Positions 13,301 through 26,900 are shown, numbered from the stretch's first letter. The stretch is DNA of 64,000 nucleotides from Micromonospora sp. NBC_00421 (GCF_036017915.1 NZ_CP107929.1:1426001-1490000); one strand, 5' to 3'. The notes: generated by a model from the sequence alone, not told the origin. Program-made: numbers and translations.

Positions 13301-14884
13301 GTGAACATCGGCATCCAGGACGCCGTCACCGCACCTGCCCAGGCCGCGCTCTGGGGCCTCGGCCGTGCCGTCGCGCTCGAACGGCCGGACCGCTGGGGCG
13401 GTCTGGTCGACCTGCCCGGGGCGAGTGACCCCCGCACGGCACAGTCCCTGCTCGGGGTGCTGAACGGCGTCGACGAGGACCAGCTCGCGATCCGCCGGTC
13501 GGGCACCTACCGTCGGCGGCTGGTCCGCAAGCCCGTACCCGAGCCGGCGGGCGGCGGGGGCTGGCAACCCCGGGGCACGGTCCTGGTGACCGGTGGGGCG
13601 GAGGGGCTCGGCCGGCACACCGCCGTCTGGCTGGCGCAGGCGGGCGTCGACCGGCTCGTCGTCACCACCACCGCCCACGCGCCCGACGACAGCGTGCCGG
13701 AGCTGCGGGCCGCACTGGCCGGGCTCGGCCTGTCCACGGTGGTCGAGTCCTGCGCCGATGCCGACCGGGACGCGATCGCCGCCCTGCTGGCCGCGACGGC
13801 CCCGGAGCAGCCGGTGACTGCCGTGGTGCACGCCGCCGACGTCACCCAGACCAGTTCCGTCGACGACACCGGCGTGGGCGACCTCGCCGGGGTGTTCGCC
13901 GCGAAGGTGGACACCGCGCTGTGGCTGGACGAGCTGTTCCGGGACACCCCGCTCGACGCGTTCGTCGTGTTCTCGTCGATCGCGGGGGTCTGGGGTGGTG
14001 GCGGCCAGGGGCCGTCCGGTGCGGCGAACGCCGTCCTCGATGCCCTCATCGAGTGGCGTCGGGCCCGCGGCCTGCGGGCGACCTCGATCGGCTGGGGCGC
14101 GCTGGACCAGATCGGGGTGGGCATGGACGAGGCCGCCCTGGCCCAGCTGCGCCGCCGGGGTGTCCTGCCGATGGCCCCCCCGGTGGCGGTGACCGCGATG
14201 GTCCAGGCGGTGGGCGGCAACGAGAAGTCCGTGACCGTCGCCGACATGGACTGGGCCGCCTTCGTCCCGGCCTACACCTCGGTGCGGCCCAGCCCGCTCT
14301 TCACGGATCTGCCCGAGGCGAAGGCCGCCCTGGCGGCGTCGCAGCCCGACACCGGTGACAGCGACACCGCCGCGTCGCTGGCGGACTCCCTGCGCGACGT
14401 CACCGACAGCGAACAGCAGCGGATTCTGCTCCGGCTGGTCCGTGGACACGCCTCGACGGTGCTGGGCCACGGCAGCGCCGAGGGCATCGGGCCGAGGCAG
14501 CCCTTCCAGGAGGTCGGCTTCGATTCGCTGGCCGCGGTCAACCTCCGCAACAGCCTGCACGCGGCGACCGGGCTCCGCCTGCCGGCGACGCTGATCTTCG
14601 ACTATCCCACCCCGGAGTCGCTTGTCGGCTACCTGCGTGCCGAACTGCTCCGGGAGGCCGACGACGACCTGGCGGGGCGGGAGGACGACCTGCGGCGGGT
14701 CCTCGCGTCCGTGCCGATCGCCCGGTTCCGGGAGGCGGGCGTGCTGGAGACCCTGCTGGGACTGGCCGACGTGGACGCCACCGGCCCGGATACCGGGCCG
14801 CCCCCGGCGGACGACGACGGGGAACTGATCGACGCCCTGGACATCGCCGGTCTCGTCCAGCGTGCGCTGGGCACGACGAGCTGA
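2..14884 (+). CDS. rifA: Ansamycin PKS, AHBA loading module plus modules 1-3 (5' end cut by window)
   Basis: This is the first polyketide synthase of a rifamycin-type assembly line, with 4960 residues visible. The reading frame is open from base 2, so the N-terminus, including the ligase phosphate-binding loop, lies outside the window. Domain order is CoA-ligase/adenylation, ACP, then KS-AT-DH(degenerate)-KR-ACP, KS-AT-DH(degenerate)-ACP and KS-AT-KR(dead)-ACP. An acidic C-terminal tail ending in [11 protein letters not shown] looks like a docking segment for the next subunit. It is predicted to activate 3-amino-5-hydroxybenzoate and extend it with methylmalonyl, malonyl and methylmalonyl units. 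The missing beta-keto reduction in modules 2 and 3 fits formation of the naphthalene ring. The gene ends 33 bp before the start of the next PKS gene, in the same direction. Symbol assigned by domain plan and gene order. Confidence 0.95.
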   Translation, partial: RDRVLWPLPLFHSLSHIACVLSVTVVGATARIMDGSSASDVLRVLREQESTFLAGVPTTYQHLVTAARQHGFSAPHLRIGLAGGAVLAAGLRREFEETFGVPLVDAYGSTETCGAITINPPDGRRVDGSCGLPVPGVEVRIVDPGTGVDRPAGVEGEVWVRGPNVMVGYHDSPEATAEALRDGWFRTGDLARRDDAGYFTICGRSKELIIRGGENIHPTEVEAVLRTVPGVADAAVAGLPHDTLGEVPVAYVIPGDTGFDVQALLSRCRERLSAYKVPAEVREVTHIPRTASGKVQRRLLAEQPGRVVYAATEHHDALTTVAEPDDAVAATLRRRLSALDEPAQLALLDDLVRTQAAAVSGQPGPGSVPADRAFRDLGFTSLAVVALRNRLTAGTGLRLPTSVVFDHPTSLALAAWLRAELLGVDRTVDEPVPVADFDEPVAIVGMACRLPGGVSGPEELWDLVAAGVDAVAEFPDDRGWDLDRLFDPDPDRTGTSYTRHGGFLRDAGLFDAGFFGISPREALAMDPQQRLLLETSWEALERAGIDASSLKGTDVGVFTGVFGHGYGTGVDAPELEGFTTTGSATSVASGRVSYVFGFEGPAITVDTACSSSLVAVHLAAQALRQGECSLALAGGATVMANPDTFVEFSRQRALAPDGRCKAYAATADGTGWAEGAGVVVLERLSVARERGHRVLAVVRGSAVNQDGASNGLTAPNGLAQRRVIRRALAAAGLSPAEVDAVEGHGTGTTLGDPIELQALLATYGQDRDADRPLWLGSLKSNIGHTQAAAGVAGLIKMVQALRHGVLPATLHVDAPAVGVDWSAGAVALLTEPREWTPEGRPRRAGVSSFGVSGTNAHVIVEEAAEEPAVAEVAPPVAAEVVPLVVSARSPVSLAGQAGRLAGFVARSGLPLAGVAGALVSQRAVWSERAVVVAGSVDEASAGLDALSRGEQAVGVLTGGAEVAGRVVWVFPGQGTQWVGMGRELLDTSPVFAARIAECAAALEPWIDWSLRDVLRGEAPADLTERVDVLQPASFAVMVGLAAVWSSVGVRPDAVVGHSQGEIAAACVAGALSLRDAARVVALRSRAIASTLSGHGGMASVASGEDEVTAHLTPWAGRVEVAAVNGPSSVVIAGEVQALDEASAALAARGVRVRRVAVDYASHTRHVADVEEILAEALAQVEAKAPVVPFYSCVTGGWVRDAGVVDGAYWYRNLRAQVRFGPAVAALVDQGYGVFVEVSAHPVLVQPISELVADADVLVTGTLRRDDGGLRRLLASMAELFVRGVAVDWAAMFPPVSGRVDLPTYAFDRRHYWLRSTPTTTDATSLGQETTAHPLLGAVVSLPDSAGFAATSRWSSRALPWLAEHLGAETVAVPNATLVEVAIRLGDLADTPVLDDLTVEVPVLLPARGGRDIRVVVGEPDGTRRRSVAIHSRAAQAPFDAPWTRHAHGTLAPTVTLPTRPMPGVATEVDLDEGAARDADRYGLHPALLDAAVRAVLPDGTQPTRWTGVTLLASGATAVQVRPGPTSPQGTALTLTDATGRPVLTADGVLGTAEADEPAGGALPPDALFRVEWTALPLPPVDRAVDIVPVTTGGDVATAAATPPDVLHYEAVTGDPRTAADAALTLLQTWLAEPALADTRLVVVTGDHTALDVAAVWGLVRSAQSEHPGRIVLVDLDDASRPALPAVLHSGEPQVRVRDGVAEVPRLVRFSPDVPTPHRRLDPDGTVLITGGTGTLGATTARHLVTAHGIRHLVLLSRRGHAPQLHAELTALGASVDVVACDAADRDRLRDVLAAVPAAHPLTAVVHTAGVLDDGVLTELHPERLDTVLRPKLDAALHLHELTRDLDLAAFVLFSSAAGVLGNPGQANYAAANACLDALARQRHRLGLPAVSLAWGYWSQASDMTRHLGVADLSRHRRTGMTGLSAAEGMALLDATLGLADTVVAAKLDLPALRRAAVAGDPVPPLLRALAPAPRPRAGSATGPTSLAGRLAGLAETAQTELLLDLVRGHAAAVLGHADADAVHPGRSFKDAGFDSLTAVELRNRLAAATGLTLSPAMVFDYPKPAALAGYLHTRLLGGTSRQPAAAGAPAPTTDEPIAIVAMACRFPGGVHGPEDLWRVVADGVDAVTEFPADRGWDTDRVYHEDPHHPGTSYVRHGAFLDDAAGFDAAFFGISPNEALAMDPQQRLLLETSWEAFERAAIDPTTLAGQEVGVFVGVNSHDYDTRTLQAAGTEGFRLTGSSGSVVSGRVSYHFGFEGPAITVDTACSSSLVALHLAAQALHRGECTMALAGGVMVMGTVETFVEFSRQGGLAPDGRCKAFADGADGTGWSEGVGLLLVERLSEARRRGHQVLAVVRGSAVNQDGASNGLTAPNGPSQQRVILKALADAGLRPSDVDVVEAHGTGTTLGDPIEAQALLATYGQDRPADRPLWLGSVKSNIGHTQAAAGVAGVAKMVLAMRHGVLPRTLHVDRPSRNVDWSSGAVELLTEARDWPDTGRPRRAAVSSFGIGGTNAHVVLEAAPDQPVTDPPESASEPESGPESSGFPVPVVVSARTAAGLRGQAGRLARFLADRSDVHLTDAAHALVTTRAHLEHRAVVLAADRGQAGTGLCTVERGATGPGIVSGTPVPGRLAVLFTGQGSQWAGMGRELAAAFPVFRAAFDTACAAVDRHLGRHASRPLGDVVFASDGELLDQTVYTQGALFALETALFRLVESWGVRPDLLAGHSVGEITAAHVAGVLDLDGAARLVATRGRLMQDLPTGGAMVAVQATEAEVAPLLAGSEGVVCVAAVNGPDAVVLSGDEDVVLAVAAELAGRGRKTRRLPVSHAFHSPLMTPMLDEFRAVLADLSFRPGDLPVVSTLTGALAGEGQLGTPEYWVDQARHPVRFGDAVTALSGHGATTFLELGPGGALAAMALATLGVPEQSCLAVLRKDGAEVADLVAAVAALHVRGVPVDWTGLLGRRATGVGTELPTYAFQHERYWAEPDDTATGGAEALGATSAGHPLLGTVIDVPDTGGLVLTGRLSPRSPGVLPGPTPRVPVAVLLEMLVRAGNEVGCGSLDQIVVEAPLTVAAAGRTRVRVTVAGPGADGRRGVAVHGLPDGAAPGSWTCHARAVLVPGVPPPAFDRRDRSGTELGLPAELAEQAAAFTLHPGLVDAALRVLAGDDERDIATCRSMTVYAQGAAAVRLRTTPTPDGGHLLELADVDGEPVATIGPLTLDAAVPVAPVPLTLDAAAVVAVDGDPQSQPQPLARRVVPRGGATGAGLSDRLAGLAVAEQLRIVLDLVKESTAVVLGHRDSDAFDEEQPFKSLGFDSLSGVKLRNRLQDFTGVRLPSTLVFDYPTPAVLAAHLRAELLGEHPELPVTAGAAVSDEPIAIVAMSTRLPGGADTPEELWNLVRERHDAVAGFPVDRGWDLDGLYHPDPAHPGTSYTRTGGFLYDAAQFDGTLFGISPREALAMDPQQRLLLETSWEVLERAGIDPLSVKGSDIGVFTGIVHHDYVTRLHRVPEDVQGYLMTGAAASVASGRVSYVFGLEGPAVTLDTACSSSLVAMHLAAQALRQGECSMALAGGATVMASPDAFLEFSRQRGLSADGRCKAYADDADGTGWSEGVGVLLLERLSVARERGHPVLALLRGSAVNQDGASNGLTAPNGPSQQRVIRSALANAGLTPADVDAVEGHGTGTALGDPIEAQALLATYGQGRDPDRPLWLGSLKSNIGHTQAAAGVAGVIKMVQALRHELLPATLHVDTPTTKVDWSAGAVRVLTEARDWPRGGRPRRAAVSSFGASGTNAHVILEEAPAAPTAPAAPEVVPAGVVPLVVSAGSPGALAGQAGRLVSFLKGAGAVPLAGVAGALLSGRAKLGRRAVVVAQTDAEALAGLGTLARGENAPGLVTGGVDVPGRVVWVFPGQGWQWVGMGRELLDSSPVFAARIAECAAALEPWIDWSLPDVLRGETPADLTERVDVLQPASFAVMVGLAAVWSSVGVRPDAVLGHSQGEIAAACVAGALSLQDAARVVALRSQAIAAKLSGRGGMASVALPEQDVLGRLTPWAGRVEVAAVNSPSSVVVAGDADALDEALELLAGQGVRVRRVAVDYASHSWHVEDIRHTLADVLAGIDAQAPAVPFYSTVTGDWIRDAGVVDGGYWYRNLRSQVGFGPAVADLVAQGHGVFVELSAHPVLVQPIAEITDGLVVGTLRRDDGGLRRLLTSMAELFVQGLAVDWAALLPPVPVRVDLPTYAFDHRHYWLHEADPGTDAAEPGTDGADADFWAALERPDLDSLAELLELASPDQRGALDTVAPVLADWRRKRREMSTAEKLRYQVTWQPLDREAAGVPAGRWLVVVPPAHGDDALLADLAGQGLDLTLLEVDAPDRTRERLGVRLTTALADHDLTGVLSLLALDPGTPTEVAATTLALVQALGDRAVTAPLWCLTRGAVNIGIQDAVTAPAQAALWGLGRAVALERPDRWGGLVDLPGASDPRTAQSLLGVLNGVDEDQLAIRRSGTYRRRLVRKPVPEPAGGGGWQPRGTVLVTGGAEGLGRHTAVWLAQAGVDRLVVTTTAHAPDDSVPELRAALAGLGLSTVVESCADADRDAIAALLAATAPEQPVTAVVHAADVTQTSSVDDTGVGDLAGVFAAKVDTALWLDELFRDTPLDAFVVFSSIAGVWGGGGQGPSGAANAVLDALIEWRRARGLRATSIGWGALDQIGVGMDEAALAQLRRRGVLPMAPPVAVTAMVQAVGGNEKSVTVADMDWAAFVPAYTSVRPSPLFTDLPEAKAALAASQPDTGDSDTAASLADSLRDVTDSEQQRILLRLVRGHASTVLGHGSAEGIGPRQPFQEVGFDSLAAVNLRNSLHAATGLRLPATLIFDYPTPESLVGYLRAELLREADDDLAGREDDLRRVLASVPIARFREAGVLETLLGLADVDATGPDTGPPPADDDGELIDALDIAGLVQRALGTTS
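1315..6240 (+). other. PKS module 1: KS-AT(mm)-DH*-KR-ACP
   Basis: The KS active-site Cys is at 1826-1828 (DTACSSS), with EGHGTGT and KSNIGH His motifs. The AT has GHSQGE and YASH, which indicate methylmalonyl-CoA. The DH region (about 3990-4680) reads [10 protein letters not shown], with Glu in place of the motif Gly, and lacks the GYxYGPxF block, so it looks dead. The KR has intact GGTGTLG, an LDD motif and NYAAANA. The ACP has GFDSL near 6098. Predicted product is a beta-hydroxy alpha-methyl unit. Confidence 0.85.
6280..10060 (+). other. PKS module 2: KS-AT(malonyl)-DH*-ACP
   Basis: The KS Cys is at 6797-6799. The AT has GHSVGE and HAFHS, which indicate malonyl-CoA. The DH-like region (about 9000-9660) has lost the HxxxGxxxxP motif (the segment reads [10 protein letters not shown]), and no KR follows before the ACP (GFDSLSGVK near 9930). 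The beta-ketone should be kept. Malonate use at module 2 is one of two positions (with module 9) that match the rifamycin extender pattern. Confidence 0.85.
10100..14660 (+). other. PKS module 3: KS-AT(mm)-KR(inactive)-ACP
   Basis: The KS Cys is at 10628-10630. The AT has GHSQGE and YASH; its first motif reads PGQGWQW, where the usual residue is Thr or Ser. The KR (about 13570-14110) is degenerate: the cofactor loop reads GGAEGLG and the catalytic block reads QGPSGAANA, so the Tyr of NYAAANA is Ser. The ACP has GFDSLAAVN near 14518. Predicted to leave a ketone, completing the chain that cyclises to the naphthoquinone core before or at module 4. Confidence 0.85.
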
Positions 14885-14917
14885 CCACCGATGACGAACG
14901 AACGTGGAGGATGGGTT

Positions 14918-17900
14918 ATGTCGGCGCCAGACGAGCAGATCGTCCAGGCACTGCGTGCCTCGCTGAAGGAGAACGCCCGGCTTCAGCAGGAGAACAGTGC
15001 GCTTGTCGCCGCGACCGCGGAGCCTGTCGCGATCGTCTCGATGGCCTGCCGGTACGCCGGCGGCATCCGTGGCCCCGAGGACCTGTGGCGGGTGGTGACC
15101 GACGGCACCGACGTCTACACCGGCTTCCCCACCGACCGCGGCTGGGACCTGGAGGGCCTCTACCACCCGGACCCGGACAACCCTGGGACGACGTACGTCC
15201 GGGAAGGTGCCTTCCTGCACGACGCCGGGCAGTTCGACGCCGCGTTCTTCGGGATCTCCCCCCGGGAGGCCCTGGCGATGGACCCGCAGCAGCGGCAACT
15301 GCTCGAGGTGGCGTGGGAGACCTTCGAGCGGGCCGGTATCGATCCGCACTCGGTGCGGGGCAGCGACGTCGGGGTGTTCGCCGGGATCGTGCACCAGGAC
15401 TACGCACCCGACCTCAGCGGGTTCGAGGGGTTCCTCAGCCTGGAACGCGCGCTGGGCACCGCGGGCGGGGTCGCCTCCGGCCGGGTCGCGTACACCCTCG
15501 GGCTCGAGGGACCCGCGGTGACCGTCGACACCATGTGCTCGTCGTCGCTGGTCGCGGTGCACCTGGCCGCCCAGGCGCTGCGCCGGGGCGAGTGCTCGAT
15601 GGCGTTGGCCGGCGGTGCGACGGTGATGGCGACGCCGGGCGGGTTCGTCGGCTTCGCCCGTCAGCGGGGGTTGGCCTTCGACGGGCGCTGTAAGTCGTAC
15701 GCCGCGGGTGCCGACGGCTCGTCCTGGGCCGAGGGCGTCGGCGTGCTGCTGCTGGAGCGCCTCTCGGTGGCCCGGGAACGGGGTCACCAGGTGCTGGCGG
15801 TGATCCGGGGCAGCGCGGTGAACCAGGACGGCGCGTCCAACGGGCTGACCGCGCCGAACGGCCCCTCCCAGCAGCGGGTGATCCGCAACGCGCTGACCAG
15901 CGCCGGGCTCCGGCCGACCGATGTGGACACCGTGGAGGGCCACGGCACCGGCACCGTGCTGGGCGACCCGATCGAGGCCCAGGCGTTGCTCGCCACGTAC
16001 GGGCAGGGCCGGGATCCGAGGCAGCCGTTGTGGCTCGGCTCGGTCAAGTCGGTCATCGGCCACACCCAGGCGGCGTCCGGGGTGGCCGGGGTGATCAAGG
16101 CGGTGCTGGCGCTGCGCCACGGGGTGCTGCCGGCGACCCGGCACGTGGACGCGCCCACGCCGCAGGTGGACTGGTCGGCCGGCGCGGTGGAGCTGTTGAC
16201 CGAGACCCGGGACTGGCCCCGTAACGGTCGTCCCCGCCGGGCCGGTGTGTCGTCGTTCGGTGCCAGCGGCACCAACGCGCACCTGATCCTGGAGGAGGCA
16301 CCGCAGGAGGCGGCCCCGGCCCCGCTGCCGCCGACCGGGGTCGTTCCGATGGTGGTGTCGGCGCAGACCACCACCTCGCTCGCGACTCAGGCGGGCCGGC
16401 TGGCGTCGTTCCTCGCCGACACCCCGGCGCCGCTTCCCCAGGTGGCCGGGACGCTGGTGGCGGGCCGCGCCACGTTGGGCGAGCGGGCCGTGGTGGTGGC
16501 GGGCTCGACCGAGGAGGCGGTGGCCGGGTTCGGTGCGTTGGCGCGGGGTGAGAACGCGCCAGGTCTGGTGACCGGCTCCGGTACGCCCGGTCCGGTGGTG
16601 TGGGTGTTCCCGGGCCAGGGGACCCAGTGGGCCGGCATGGGCCGGGACCTGCTGGACTCCTCCCCGGTGTTCGCGGCGCGGATCGCGGACTGCGCCGCCG
16701 CGTTGGAGCGGTGGGTCGACTGGTCGCTCGTCGACGTGCTGCGCGGGGACGTCGACCCGGCGGTGCTGCAGCGGGTCGACGTGCTGCAACCGGCCAGTTT
16801 CGCGGTGATGCTGGGCCTTGCCGCGGTCTGGACGTCGGTCGGTGTGCAGCCCGACGCGGTGCTCGGCCACTCGCAGGGCGAGATCGCGGCGGCCTGTGTG
16901 GCCGGTGCGCTGTCGCTTGACGACGCGGCCCGGGTGGTGGCGCTGCGCAGCCAGGCGATCGCCGGGACGCTGTCCGGGCGGGGCGGCATGGCGTCGGTCT
17001 CGCTGAGCGAGGAGGAGGCGACCCAGCGGCTGGCCCGGTGGGCCGACCGGGTCGAGGTGGCCGCGGTGAACGGCCCGTCGTCGGTGGTGGTCGCGGGCGA
17101 CGCCGACGCCCTCGACGAGGCCCTGGACCTGCTCGACGACCAGGGCGTCCGGGTACGGCGGATCGCGGTGGACTACGCCTCGCACAGCCGGCACGTGACG
17201 GACGTCCGCGACGCCCTCGCCGACGCGTTGGCCGGGATCACCGCGCTGGCGCCGACGGTGCCGTTCTACTCCACCGTGACGGGGGAGTGGATCCAGGCCG
17301 CCGGGGTCGTCGACGGTGGCTACTGGTACCGCAACCTGCGCCACCAGGTGCGGTTCGGCCCGGCGGTCGCCGAGCTGCTCGCCCAGGGGCACGGCGTGTT
17401 CGTCGAGGTCAGCGCGCATCCGGTGCTGGTGCAGCCGATCAGCGAGATCGTCGACCGGGCCGGCTCCGAGGTGGTCGTGACGGGGTCGCTGCGGCGCGAC
17501 GAGGGCGGCCTGCGCCGCCTGCTGACCTCGATGGCCGAGCTGTACGTCCGGGGCGTACCGGTGGACTGGTCGGTGCTGCTGCCCGACGGGGCGGGACAGC
17601 CGCCCGTCGCGCTTCCCACCTACGCGTTCGACCACCAGCACTACTGGCTGCGGATGGGCGACTCGGCCACCGACGCGGCGTCGCTGGGCCTGGTCGGCGC
17701 CGACCACCCGCTGCTGGGCGCGGTGGTGCCGCTGCCGCAGTCGGACGGGTTGGTCTTCACCTCCCGGCTGTCGCTGCGGACCCATCCGTGGCTGGCCGGG
17801 CACGCGATCGGCGGGGTGGTGATCATCCCCGGCACGGTCTACGTCGACCTCGCGGTGCGGGCCGGCGACGAGTTCGGCTTCGGCGTCCTGGAAGAACTGG

Positions 17901-20900
17901 TGATCGAGGCGCCGCTGGTGCTGCCCGAGCAGGGCGGGGTACGGCTCCAGGTCGCCGTCGGCGGGCCGGCGGAGACCGGGCTGCGCCCGGTGTCGGTGTA
18001 CTCGCTGCGCGAGGACGGCACGGACACCTGGACCCGGCACGCCACCGGCCTGTTGGCGGCCACGCCGACGACGCCGGTGACCGGATTCGACTTCACCGCG
18101 TGGCCGCCGCCGGGGGTACGGCAGGTCGACATCGACGGCTTCTACGCCGACCTCGTCGAGCGGGGTTACGCCTACGGCCCGGCGTTCCAGGGGCTACGCG
18201 CGGTGTGGCGGCGCGGCGACGAGGTGTTCGCCGAGGTCGCGCTCCCGGACGACCAGCGGGAGGACGCCGGCAGGTTCGGTATCCATCCGGCGCTGCTGGA
18301 CGCCGCCCTGCACACCAACGCCTTCGCCAACCCGGACGACGACCGGCGGGTGCTGCCGTTCGCGTGGAACAGGTTGGTGCTGCACGCCGCCGGCGCGTCC
18401 GCGCTGCGGGTACGGGTCGCGCCGTGCGGGCCGGACGCCCTGTCGTTCCAGGCCGCCGACGACACCGGCGCTGCGGTGGTGACGATGGACTCGCTGGTGT
18501 CGCTGCCGGTCTCCGCCGATCAACTGGAGACGGCGGCGCAGGAGAGCCGCGACTCGCTGTTCCAGGTGGAGTGGACCGAGCTGCCCCCGGTCGCCGCCGC
18601 CCCGGTGCCGTCCTGGACGACGGTCACCGGCCCGGCCGACGTGGCGGCCCTGACCCGCGGCGCAGCCGGCGCACCGACGGCCGTCCTGCACGCCGTCGGT
18701 GACGACGACGGGCCGCTGGCGCTGACCACCAGGGTGCTGGCGGTGGTGCAGGCCTGGCTGGTCGCGGACGAGCTGGCGGACGCGCGGCTGGTGGTGGTGA
18801 CCCGGGGCGCGACGCCCGCGCGGGACGGCCTGGTGGGCGACCCGGCCGGCGCGGCGGTCTGGGGTCTGCTCCGGGCCGCCCAGGCGGAGAATCCGGACCG
18901 GTTCGTCCTGCTCGACGCCGACCCCGCCGGCCCGGACCTGCTGCTGGGACCGGCACTGGCCAGCGGTGAACCGCAGCTCGCGGTGCGGGGGACCACCCTC
19001 GCCACCCCCCGGCTCACCCATGCCGCGAACCAGGATCCGGGTGCGCCCGACGTGTTCCGGCCGGACGGGACCGTGCTGGTCACGGGCGGGACCGGGTCGT
19101 TGGCTGCCATGCTCACCCGGCATCTGGTGTCCCGGCACGGGGTGCGCCGGCTGGTGCTGGCCAGCCGCCGGGGTCCGGCCGCCGACGGTGTCACGGAGCT
19201 GGTCGCCGAGCTGACCGCGCAGGGCGCGGACGTGTCGGCGGTGGCCTGCGACGTGTCCGACCGCGACCAGGTCGCGGCCCTGCTGGCGGAGCACCCCCCG
19301 ACGGCCGTGGTGCACCTGGCGGGCGTCCTGGACGACGGCGTGATCGGCGCGTTGACAGCCGAGCGGCTGGCCGGCGTCTTCGCCCCCAAGGTGGACGCGG
19401 TGCGGCATCTCGACGAGCTGACCCGGGGCACCGCACTCGACGCCTTCGTCGTCTTCTCGTCGGCCGCCGCGCTGATGGGCTCCGCCGGTCAGGGCAACTA
19501 CGCCGCGGCGAACGCCTTCCTCGACGGGGTGATGGCCAACCGCCGGGCGGCCGGGCTGCCGGGCGTGGCGCTGGCGTGGGGCCTGTGGGAGCAGAGCACC
19601 GGCCTGACCGCCCACCTCAGCGCCGTCGACCAGGCCCGGATGAGCCGGGGAGGCGTCCTGGCGATGACCCCGGCGGAGGGCACCGCCCTGTTCGACGTGG
19701 GTCTGCACGCCGACCAGGCGCTGTTGGTGCCGATCAAGCTCGACCTGAAGGCGATGCGGGCCCAGGCCGCGACCGGCGGGGACGTCCCGCACCTGCTGCG
19801 CGGTCTGGTCCGGGTGGGCCGGCGGGTGGCGCGGGCGTCGGCCGGCGACAGCGGCGGGCTGGTCCGCCGGCTCGCCGGGCTGACGCCGGACGAGCAGGAG
19901 ACCATCCTGGTGGGCATCGTCCAGGCCGAGGCGACCGGGGTGCTGGGCTTCAGCGGACCGGAGCTGGCGCAGGGCACCCGCACCTTCAACGAGATCGGGT
20001 TCGACTCGCTGACGGCTGTCGAGCTGCGTAACCGGCTGAGCGCGGCGACCGGGGTGAAGCTGCCCGCCACGCTGGTCTTCGACTATCCCACGCCGGTGGC
20101 GTTGGCCCGGCACCTGCGTACCGAACTGGGCGACACGGTGGCCGGCACCGCGACCACGGTCACCGTGCTCGCCGATCCCGACGAGCCGGTCGCGATCGTC
20201 GGCATGGCCTGCCGGCTGCCCGGTGGGGTCACCGACCCCGACGAGCTGTGGCGGATGCTGTCCGAGGGACGCGAGGGGATGTCCCCCTTCCCCGACGACC
20301 GGGGCTGGGACCTGGCGGGCCTGTTCGACCCCGATCCGGAGCGTCCGGGTACGTCGTACACCCGGCAGGGGGGTTTCCTCCAGGGCGCCGGCCTGTTCGA
20401 CGCCGGGTTCTTCGGGATCTCGCCGCGGGAGGCGCTGGCGATGGATCCGCAGCAGCGGTTGCTGCTGGAGGCCTCCTGGGAGGCCCTGGAGCGGGCGGGC
20501 GTCGACCCGACCGCGGTACGCGGCCACGACATCGGTGTCTTCACCGGCGTCTCCATCCACGACTACCTGGAGTCGCTGAGCAACATGCCGGCGGAGCTGG
20601 AGGGCTTCGTCACCACGGCCACCGCCGGCAGCGTGGCCTCCGGCCGGGTGTCGTACGCGTTCGGCTTCGAGGGACCGGCGCTCACCGTCGACACGGCGTG
20701 TTCGTCGTCGCTGGTGGCGATGCACCTCGCCGCGCAGGCGCTGCGCCAGGGCGAGTGTTCGATGGCGCTGGCGGGCGGGGTCGCCGTGATGGGCTCGCCG
20801 ATCGGCGTGCTCGGCATGTCCCGGCAGCGCGGGCTGGCCGAGGACGGACGGGTCAAGGCGTTCTCCGCCACGGCGGACGGCACGGTGCTGTCCGAGGGTG

Positions 20901-23900
20901 TCGCCATCGTCGTCCTCGAACGGCTGTCGGTGGCCCGGGAGCGGGGCCACCGGGTGCTTGCGGTGATCCGGGGCAGCGCGGTCAACCAGGACGGCGCGTC
21001 CAACGGGCTGACCGCCCCGAACGGGCCGTCGCAGCAGCGGGTGATCCGCAGCGCGCTGGCCAACGCCGGCCTGACGCCCGCCGACGTGGACGCGGTGGAG
21101 GCCCACGGCACGGGTACCGCGCTGGGCGATCCGATCGAGGCGCAGGCGTTGCTTGCCACCTACGGCCGGGACCGCGACCCGGAGCAGCCGCTCTGGCTGG
21201 GTTCGTTGAAGTCGAACGTCGGGCACACCCAGGCCGCCGCCGGGGTGGCCAGCGTGATCAAGATGGTGCAGGCGCTGCGGCACGACGTGCTGCCGCCCAC
21301 CCTGCACGTGACCGAGCCCACCGGCCAGGTCGACTGGTCCGCCGGGGCGGTCGAGTTGCTGACCGAGGCCCGGGACTGGTCCCGCAACGGTCGTCCGCGT
21401 CGGGCCGGGGTGTCGTCGTTCGGGATCAGCGGCACGAACGCCCACCTGATCATCGAGGAGGCGCCTGCCGACGAGGTCCGGGCACTGCCCCCGGAGGAAC
21501 CGGCGGACGGCGTGGTGCCGCTCGTGGTGTCGGCCCGCAGCGCCGGCTCCCTGGCGGGTCAGGCGGGCCGGCTGGCGGCGTACGTCGAGCGGGCCGGCGA
21601 GGTGCCGCTGACCCGGGTGGCGGGAGCGCTGCTGTCGAGCCGGGCGCTGCTCGGCGACCGCGCCGTGGTGGTGGCGGGCTCGGCCGGGGAGGCGTCGGCG
21701 AGCCTGGCCGCGCTGGCCCGGGGCGAGACCCCGGCCGGGGTGGTGACCGGCAGCGTGCGGGTGCCGGGGAAGCTGGTGTGGGTGTTCCCCGGCCAGGGGA
21801 CCCAGTGGGTGGGCATGGGCCGGGAACTGCTCGACACCTCCCCGGTGTTCGCCGAGCGGATCGCCGAGTGTGCCGACGCGCTGGCGCCCTGGATCGACTG
21901 GTCCCTGGTGGACGTGCTGCGCGGCGACACCGGACCCGAGGTGACGAACCGGGTCGACGTGCTGCAACCGGCCAGCTTCGCGGTGATGGTGGGGCTGGCG
22001 GCGGTGTGGGCGTCGGTGGGTGTGGTGCCCGACGCGGTGGTCGGCCACTCCCAGGGCGAGATCGCCGCGGCCTGCGTGGCGGGCGCGTTGTCGCTTCAGG
22101 ACGCCGCCCGGGTGGTGGCGTTGCGTAGTCAGGCCATCGCCGCCGAGCTGTCCGGCCGCGGCGGCATGGCGTCGGTGGCCCTGAGCCAGCAGGAGGCGGT
22201 CGCCCGGTTGACGCCGTGGGCCGACCGGGTCGAGGTCGCCGCGGTCAACGGTCCCACCTCGGTGGTGATCGCCGGTGACGCCGAGGCACTGGCCGAGGCG
22301 GTGGAGGCGCTGTCCGGTCGGCGGGTGGCGGTGGACTACGCGTCGCACACCTGGCACGTCGAGGACATCGAGGACGAGCTGGCCGAGACGCTTATCGGGA
22401 TCGACGCGCAGGCGCCGGTGCTGCCCTTCTACTCCACGGTCACCGGCGGGTGGATCCGCGACGCCGGGGTGGTCGACGGTGACTACTGGTACCGCAACCT
22501 GCGCCACCAGGTGCGGTTCGGCCCGGCCGTCGCCGATTTGATCGACCAGGGTCACCGGGTGTTCGTCGAGGTGAGCGCGCACCCGGTGCTGGTCCAGCCG
22601 ATCAACGACGTGGTCGACGGCACCGAGGCCGACGTCCTGGTGACCGGCACACTGCGCCGTGACGACGGTGGCCCGCGACGGCTGCTGACGTCGATGGCCG
22701 AGCTGTTCGTGCACGGGGTGCCGGTGGACTGGCAGGCGATGCTGCCGCCGGTCACCGGTCGGGTGGACCTGCCGACGTACGCGTTCGACCACCAGCACTA
22801 CTGGCTGCACCCGGCGGTGGCGGCGGACGCGTCGTCGCTCGGGATGGCAAGCGCCGACCATCCGATGCTCGGCGCGGTGGTCCGGCTGCCGCAGTCCGAC
22901 GGGTTGGTCTTCACCTCCCGGCTGTCGGTGCGGTCGCACCCGTGGCTGGCCGGGCACACCGCCGGCGACGTCGCGGCCGTCCCGGGATCCGGGCTGGTCG
23001 AGCTGGCGGTACGCGCCGGTGACGAGGCCGGCTGCCCGGTCCTCGACGAACTGGTGATCGACACGCCGCTCGTCGTCCCCGCCCACGGCGGGATCCGGGT
23101 GCAGGTCGCCCTGAGCGGGCCCGGCCGGGACGACGCCCGCACGGTGGACATCTACTCGCTGCGCGAGGACACCGCCGACGAGGTGTGGACCCGACACGCC
23201 ACCGGCCTGCTCTCGCAGACCCCCGGGACACCGGAACCGTTCGACTTCACCGCCTGGCCGCCCCCCGGCGCGCGTCCGGTCGACATCGCTCCGCACGACG
23301 CCGGACCGGCCGAGGAGGGTTCTCCCTACGGCGAGGCGGTGCGGGCCGCGTGGCGGCGCGGCGGAGAGGTGTTCGCCGAGGTCTCCCTGCCCGAGGGGCA
23401 GGTCGCGGAGGCGGCCGGATACGGCCTGCACCCGGGGTTGCTGGCCGCGGCCCTGCACCCGGGCCTGCTGCCCACGGCGGACGGGGCCGGTGCGCCGCTC
23501 CGACAGCCGCTGGACTGGCACGGGCTGGTGCTGCACGCCGTGGGCGCGTCGACGCTGCGGGTCCGGCTGGTCGCCACCGACGCCGACACGGTGGCGCTGA
23601 GCGCCGCCGACGACACCGGCTCGCTGGTGCTGACCGTGGACTCGCTCGGGCTCCGTACGCCGTCCGGGGGCACGGCCGACGCCGGCACGCAACCCGTCAA
23701 CTCGCTGTTCCGGGTGGAGTGGACCGAGCTGCCCGCCGACGGTGCCGTGCCGACGCCGGCATGGACGCCTGTCGCCACCGCCGACGAAGTGGCCGCCCTG
23801 ACCGACGTACCCCCGGCGGTCGTGCTGGACGCGACAGGTGCTGGCGATCCCCTGACGGTGACCGCCCGGGTGCTCCAGGTCGTCCAGGCCTGGCTGGCCG

Positions 23901-26900
23901 GCCCGGGGCTGGAGGAGTCGCGGCTGGTGGTCGTGACCCGCGGCGCGGTGCCCGCCGGGGACGGCGCGGTGCCGGACCCGGCCGGGGCGGCGGTGTGCGG
24001 TCTGGTGCGTGCCGCCCAGGGTGAGAACCCGGACCGGATCGTCCTGCTCGACCTGGATCCGGCCCTCGACGGGGGCGTGGAGCCGGTGCTGGGGGCGGCC
24101 CTGGCCAGCGGTGAGCCGCAGCTCGCGGTGCGCGGGACCACCCTGTCCGTGCCCCGGCTCGCCCGCGCCACCCGGACCGCCGACCCGGCCACCGGCTTCG
24201 GCCCGCAGAGCACCGTCCTGGTCTCGGGCGCCGGCGTGTTGGGCGCGCTGGCCGCCCGGCACCTGGTGGCCCGGCACGGTGTCCGCCGGCTGGTGCTGGC
24301 CAGCCGGCGGGGTGCGGCCGCCGACGGGGTGGCCGAGCTGGTCGCCGAGCTGTCCGGGCGGGACGTGGACGTCACCGTGGTGGCCTGCGACATGTCCGAC
24401 CGGGATCAGGTGGCGGCCCTGCTGGACCAGCACCCCCCGACCGCGGTGGTGCACACGGCAGGTGTCCTGGACGCCGGCGTGATCGAGACGGTCACCCCGG
24501 AGAAGCTGGCCCGGGTCTTCGCGCCGAAGGTGGACGCGGTGCGGCATCTGGACGAGTTGACGCGGGGGCTGCCGTTGACGGCGTTCGTGGCGTACTCGTC
24601 GGTGTCGGCGGTGTTCATGGGTGCCGGTAGCGGTAGTTACGCGGCGGCGAACGCGTTCCTGGACGGATTGATGGCGCAGCGCCGATCGCTGGGGTTGCCG
24701 GGGTCGTCCCTGGCCTGGGGTCTGTGGGAGCAGACCACCGGCATGGCGGCGAACACCGACGAGCTGACCCGGGCCCGGATGAGCCGGCGTGGCGGGCTCC
24801 AGCTGATGACGCAGGCCGAGGGCATGGCCCTCTTCGACGCCGCCCTCGGCGCGGAGCAGGCGCTGCTGGTGCCCGCGAAGTTGGACCTGCGCGGCGTCCG
24901 CGCCGACGCCTCGACCGGCGGCGCGGTGCCGCACATGCTGCGTGGTCTGGTCCGCGCCGGCCGGCGGCAGGCGAGCTCCGGTGCCGCCGGCGGGGGACGC
25001 GGCCGGCTCGCCGAGCGGCTGGCCGGGCTCACCCCGGCGGACCAGCTCTCCCTGCTGCTGGACCTGGTACGCGGCCAGGTGGCGGCCGTCCTCGGACACA
25101 CCGGTGCCGGTGCGGTCCGGGCGGACGCGGCGTTCAAGGACGCCGGTTTCGACTCGTTGACCTCGGTGGAGCTGCGCAACCGGCTGCGCGAGGCGACCGG
25201 GCTGAAACTGCCCGCCACGCTGGTGTTCGACCACCCGAGCCCGCAGGCCCTCGCCCGGCACCTGCGCGACGAGCTGGGCGACGGCACGCCGACGGTGGCC
25301 GTGCCGACAGTCGCCGCCGCCGACCCGGAGGAGCCGATCGCCATCGTCGGCATGGCGTGCCGGCTGCCCGGTGGGGTGGCCGGGCCGGCGGACCTGTGGC
25401 GGCTGGTGGCCGAGCGCCGGGACGCGGTGTCCGGGTTCCCCACCGACCGGGGCTGGGACCTGGAGGGCCTGTTCGACCCCGACCCGGAGCGTCCGGGCAC
25501 GTCGTACACCAGCCGGGGCGGTTTCCTGCACGAGGCGGGGCTGTTCGACGCCGGGTTCTTCGGGATCTCGCCGCGGGAGGCGCTGGCGATGGACCCCCAG
25601 CAGCGGTTGCTGCTGGAGGCGTCCTGGGAGGCGCTGGAGGACACCGGGGTGGACGCGACCGCGCTGAAGGGGGCCGACGTCGGCGTGTTCACAGGCGTCT
25701 TCGGCCAGGGCTACGTCGCCCCGGGGGCCAGCGTGGTCACCCCCGAGCTGGAGGGCTTCGCGGGGACCGGCGGGTCGTCGAGCGTGGCGTCGGGCCGGGT
25801 CTCCTACGTCTTCGGCTTCGAGGGCCCGGCGATCACGATCGACACGGCCTGCTCGTCCTCGCTGGTCGCCATCCACCTGGCGGCCCAGGCGCTGCGGCAG
25901 GGCGAGTGCTCGATGGCGCTGGCCGGCGGTGCGACGGTGATGGCGAACCCGGGCGCTTTCGTCGAGTTCTCCCGGCAGCGGGGGCTGGCCGTGGACGGGC
26001 GCTGCAAGGCGTTCGCCGCCGCCGCCGACGGCACCGGCTGGGCCGAGGGCGTTGGCGTGGTGGTCCTCGAACGACTGTCGGTGGCGCGGGAGCGGGGGCA
26101 CCAGATCCTGGCGGTGCTGCGCGGCAGCGCGGTGAACCAGGACGGCGCGTCCAACGGGCTGACCGCGCCGAACGGCCCGTCCCAGCAGCGGGTGATCCGC
26201 CGGGCGCTGGCCAACGCCGGGCTGGTCCCGGCCGAGGTGGACACGGTGGAGGCGCACGGCACCGGCACCGCCCTGGGCGACCCGATCGAGGCGCAGGCGC
26301 TGCTCGCCACGTACGGCCGGGACCGTGATCCGGGCCGGCCGCTGTGGTTGGGGTCGTTGAAGTCGAACATCGGTCACGCGCAGGCCGCCGCCGGGGTGGC
26401 CGGGGTGATCAAGATGGTGCAGGCGCTGCGGCACGGGGTGTTGCCGGCGACCCTGCACGTGGACGCGCCCACGCCCGAGGTGGACTGGTCGGCCGGCGCG
26501 GTCGAGCTGCTGACCGAGGCACGGGACTGGCCGCGCAACGGGCACCCGCGCCGGGCCGGGGTCTCCGCGTTCGGGGTCAGCGGCACCAACGCGCACCTCA
26601 TCCTGGAGGAGGCGCCCCCGCAGGACGACACCCCCACCCCCGCACCGGCCACCTGCCCGGACGTGGTGCCGGTGCTGGTCTCCGCGCGCAGCGCCACCGC
26701 GCTGGCCGCGCAGGCCGGCCGGTTCGCGGCGTACCTCGACCAGGCAGGCGAGGTGCCGCTGGCGGACGTGGCCGGGGCGCTGGCCTCCGGTCGGGCCGCG
26801 CTTACCGAGCGGGCCGTGGTGGTGGCGGGCTCCCGGGCCGAGGCGACGGCCGGGCTCACCGCGCTGGCGGCCGGCGGGAACGCGCCCGGCGTGGTGACAG

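Noticed and set aside
14891..14917. Upstream ATG for the modules 4-6 gene
   Set aside because: It lacks a ribosome site, and the sequence between it and 14918 contains the GTGGAGG that serves the later ATG.
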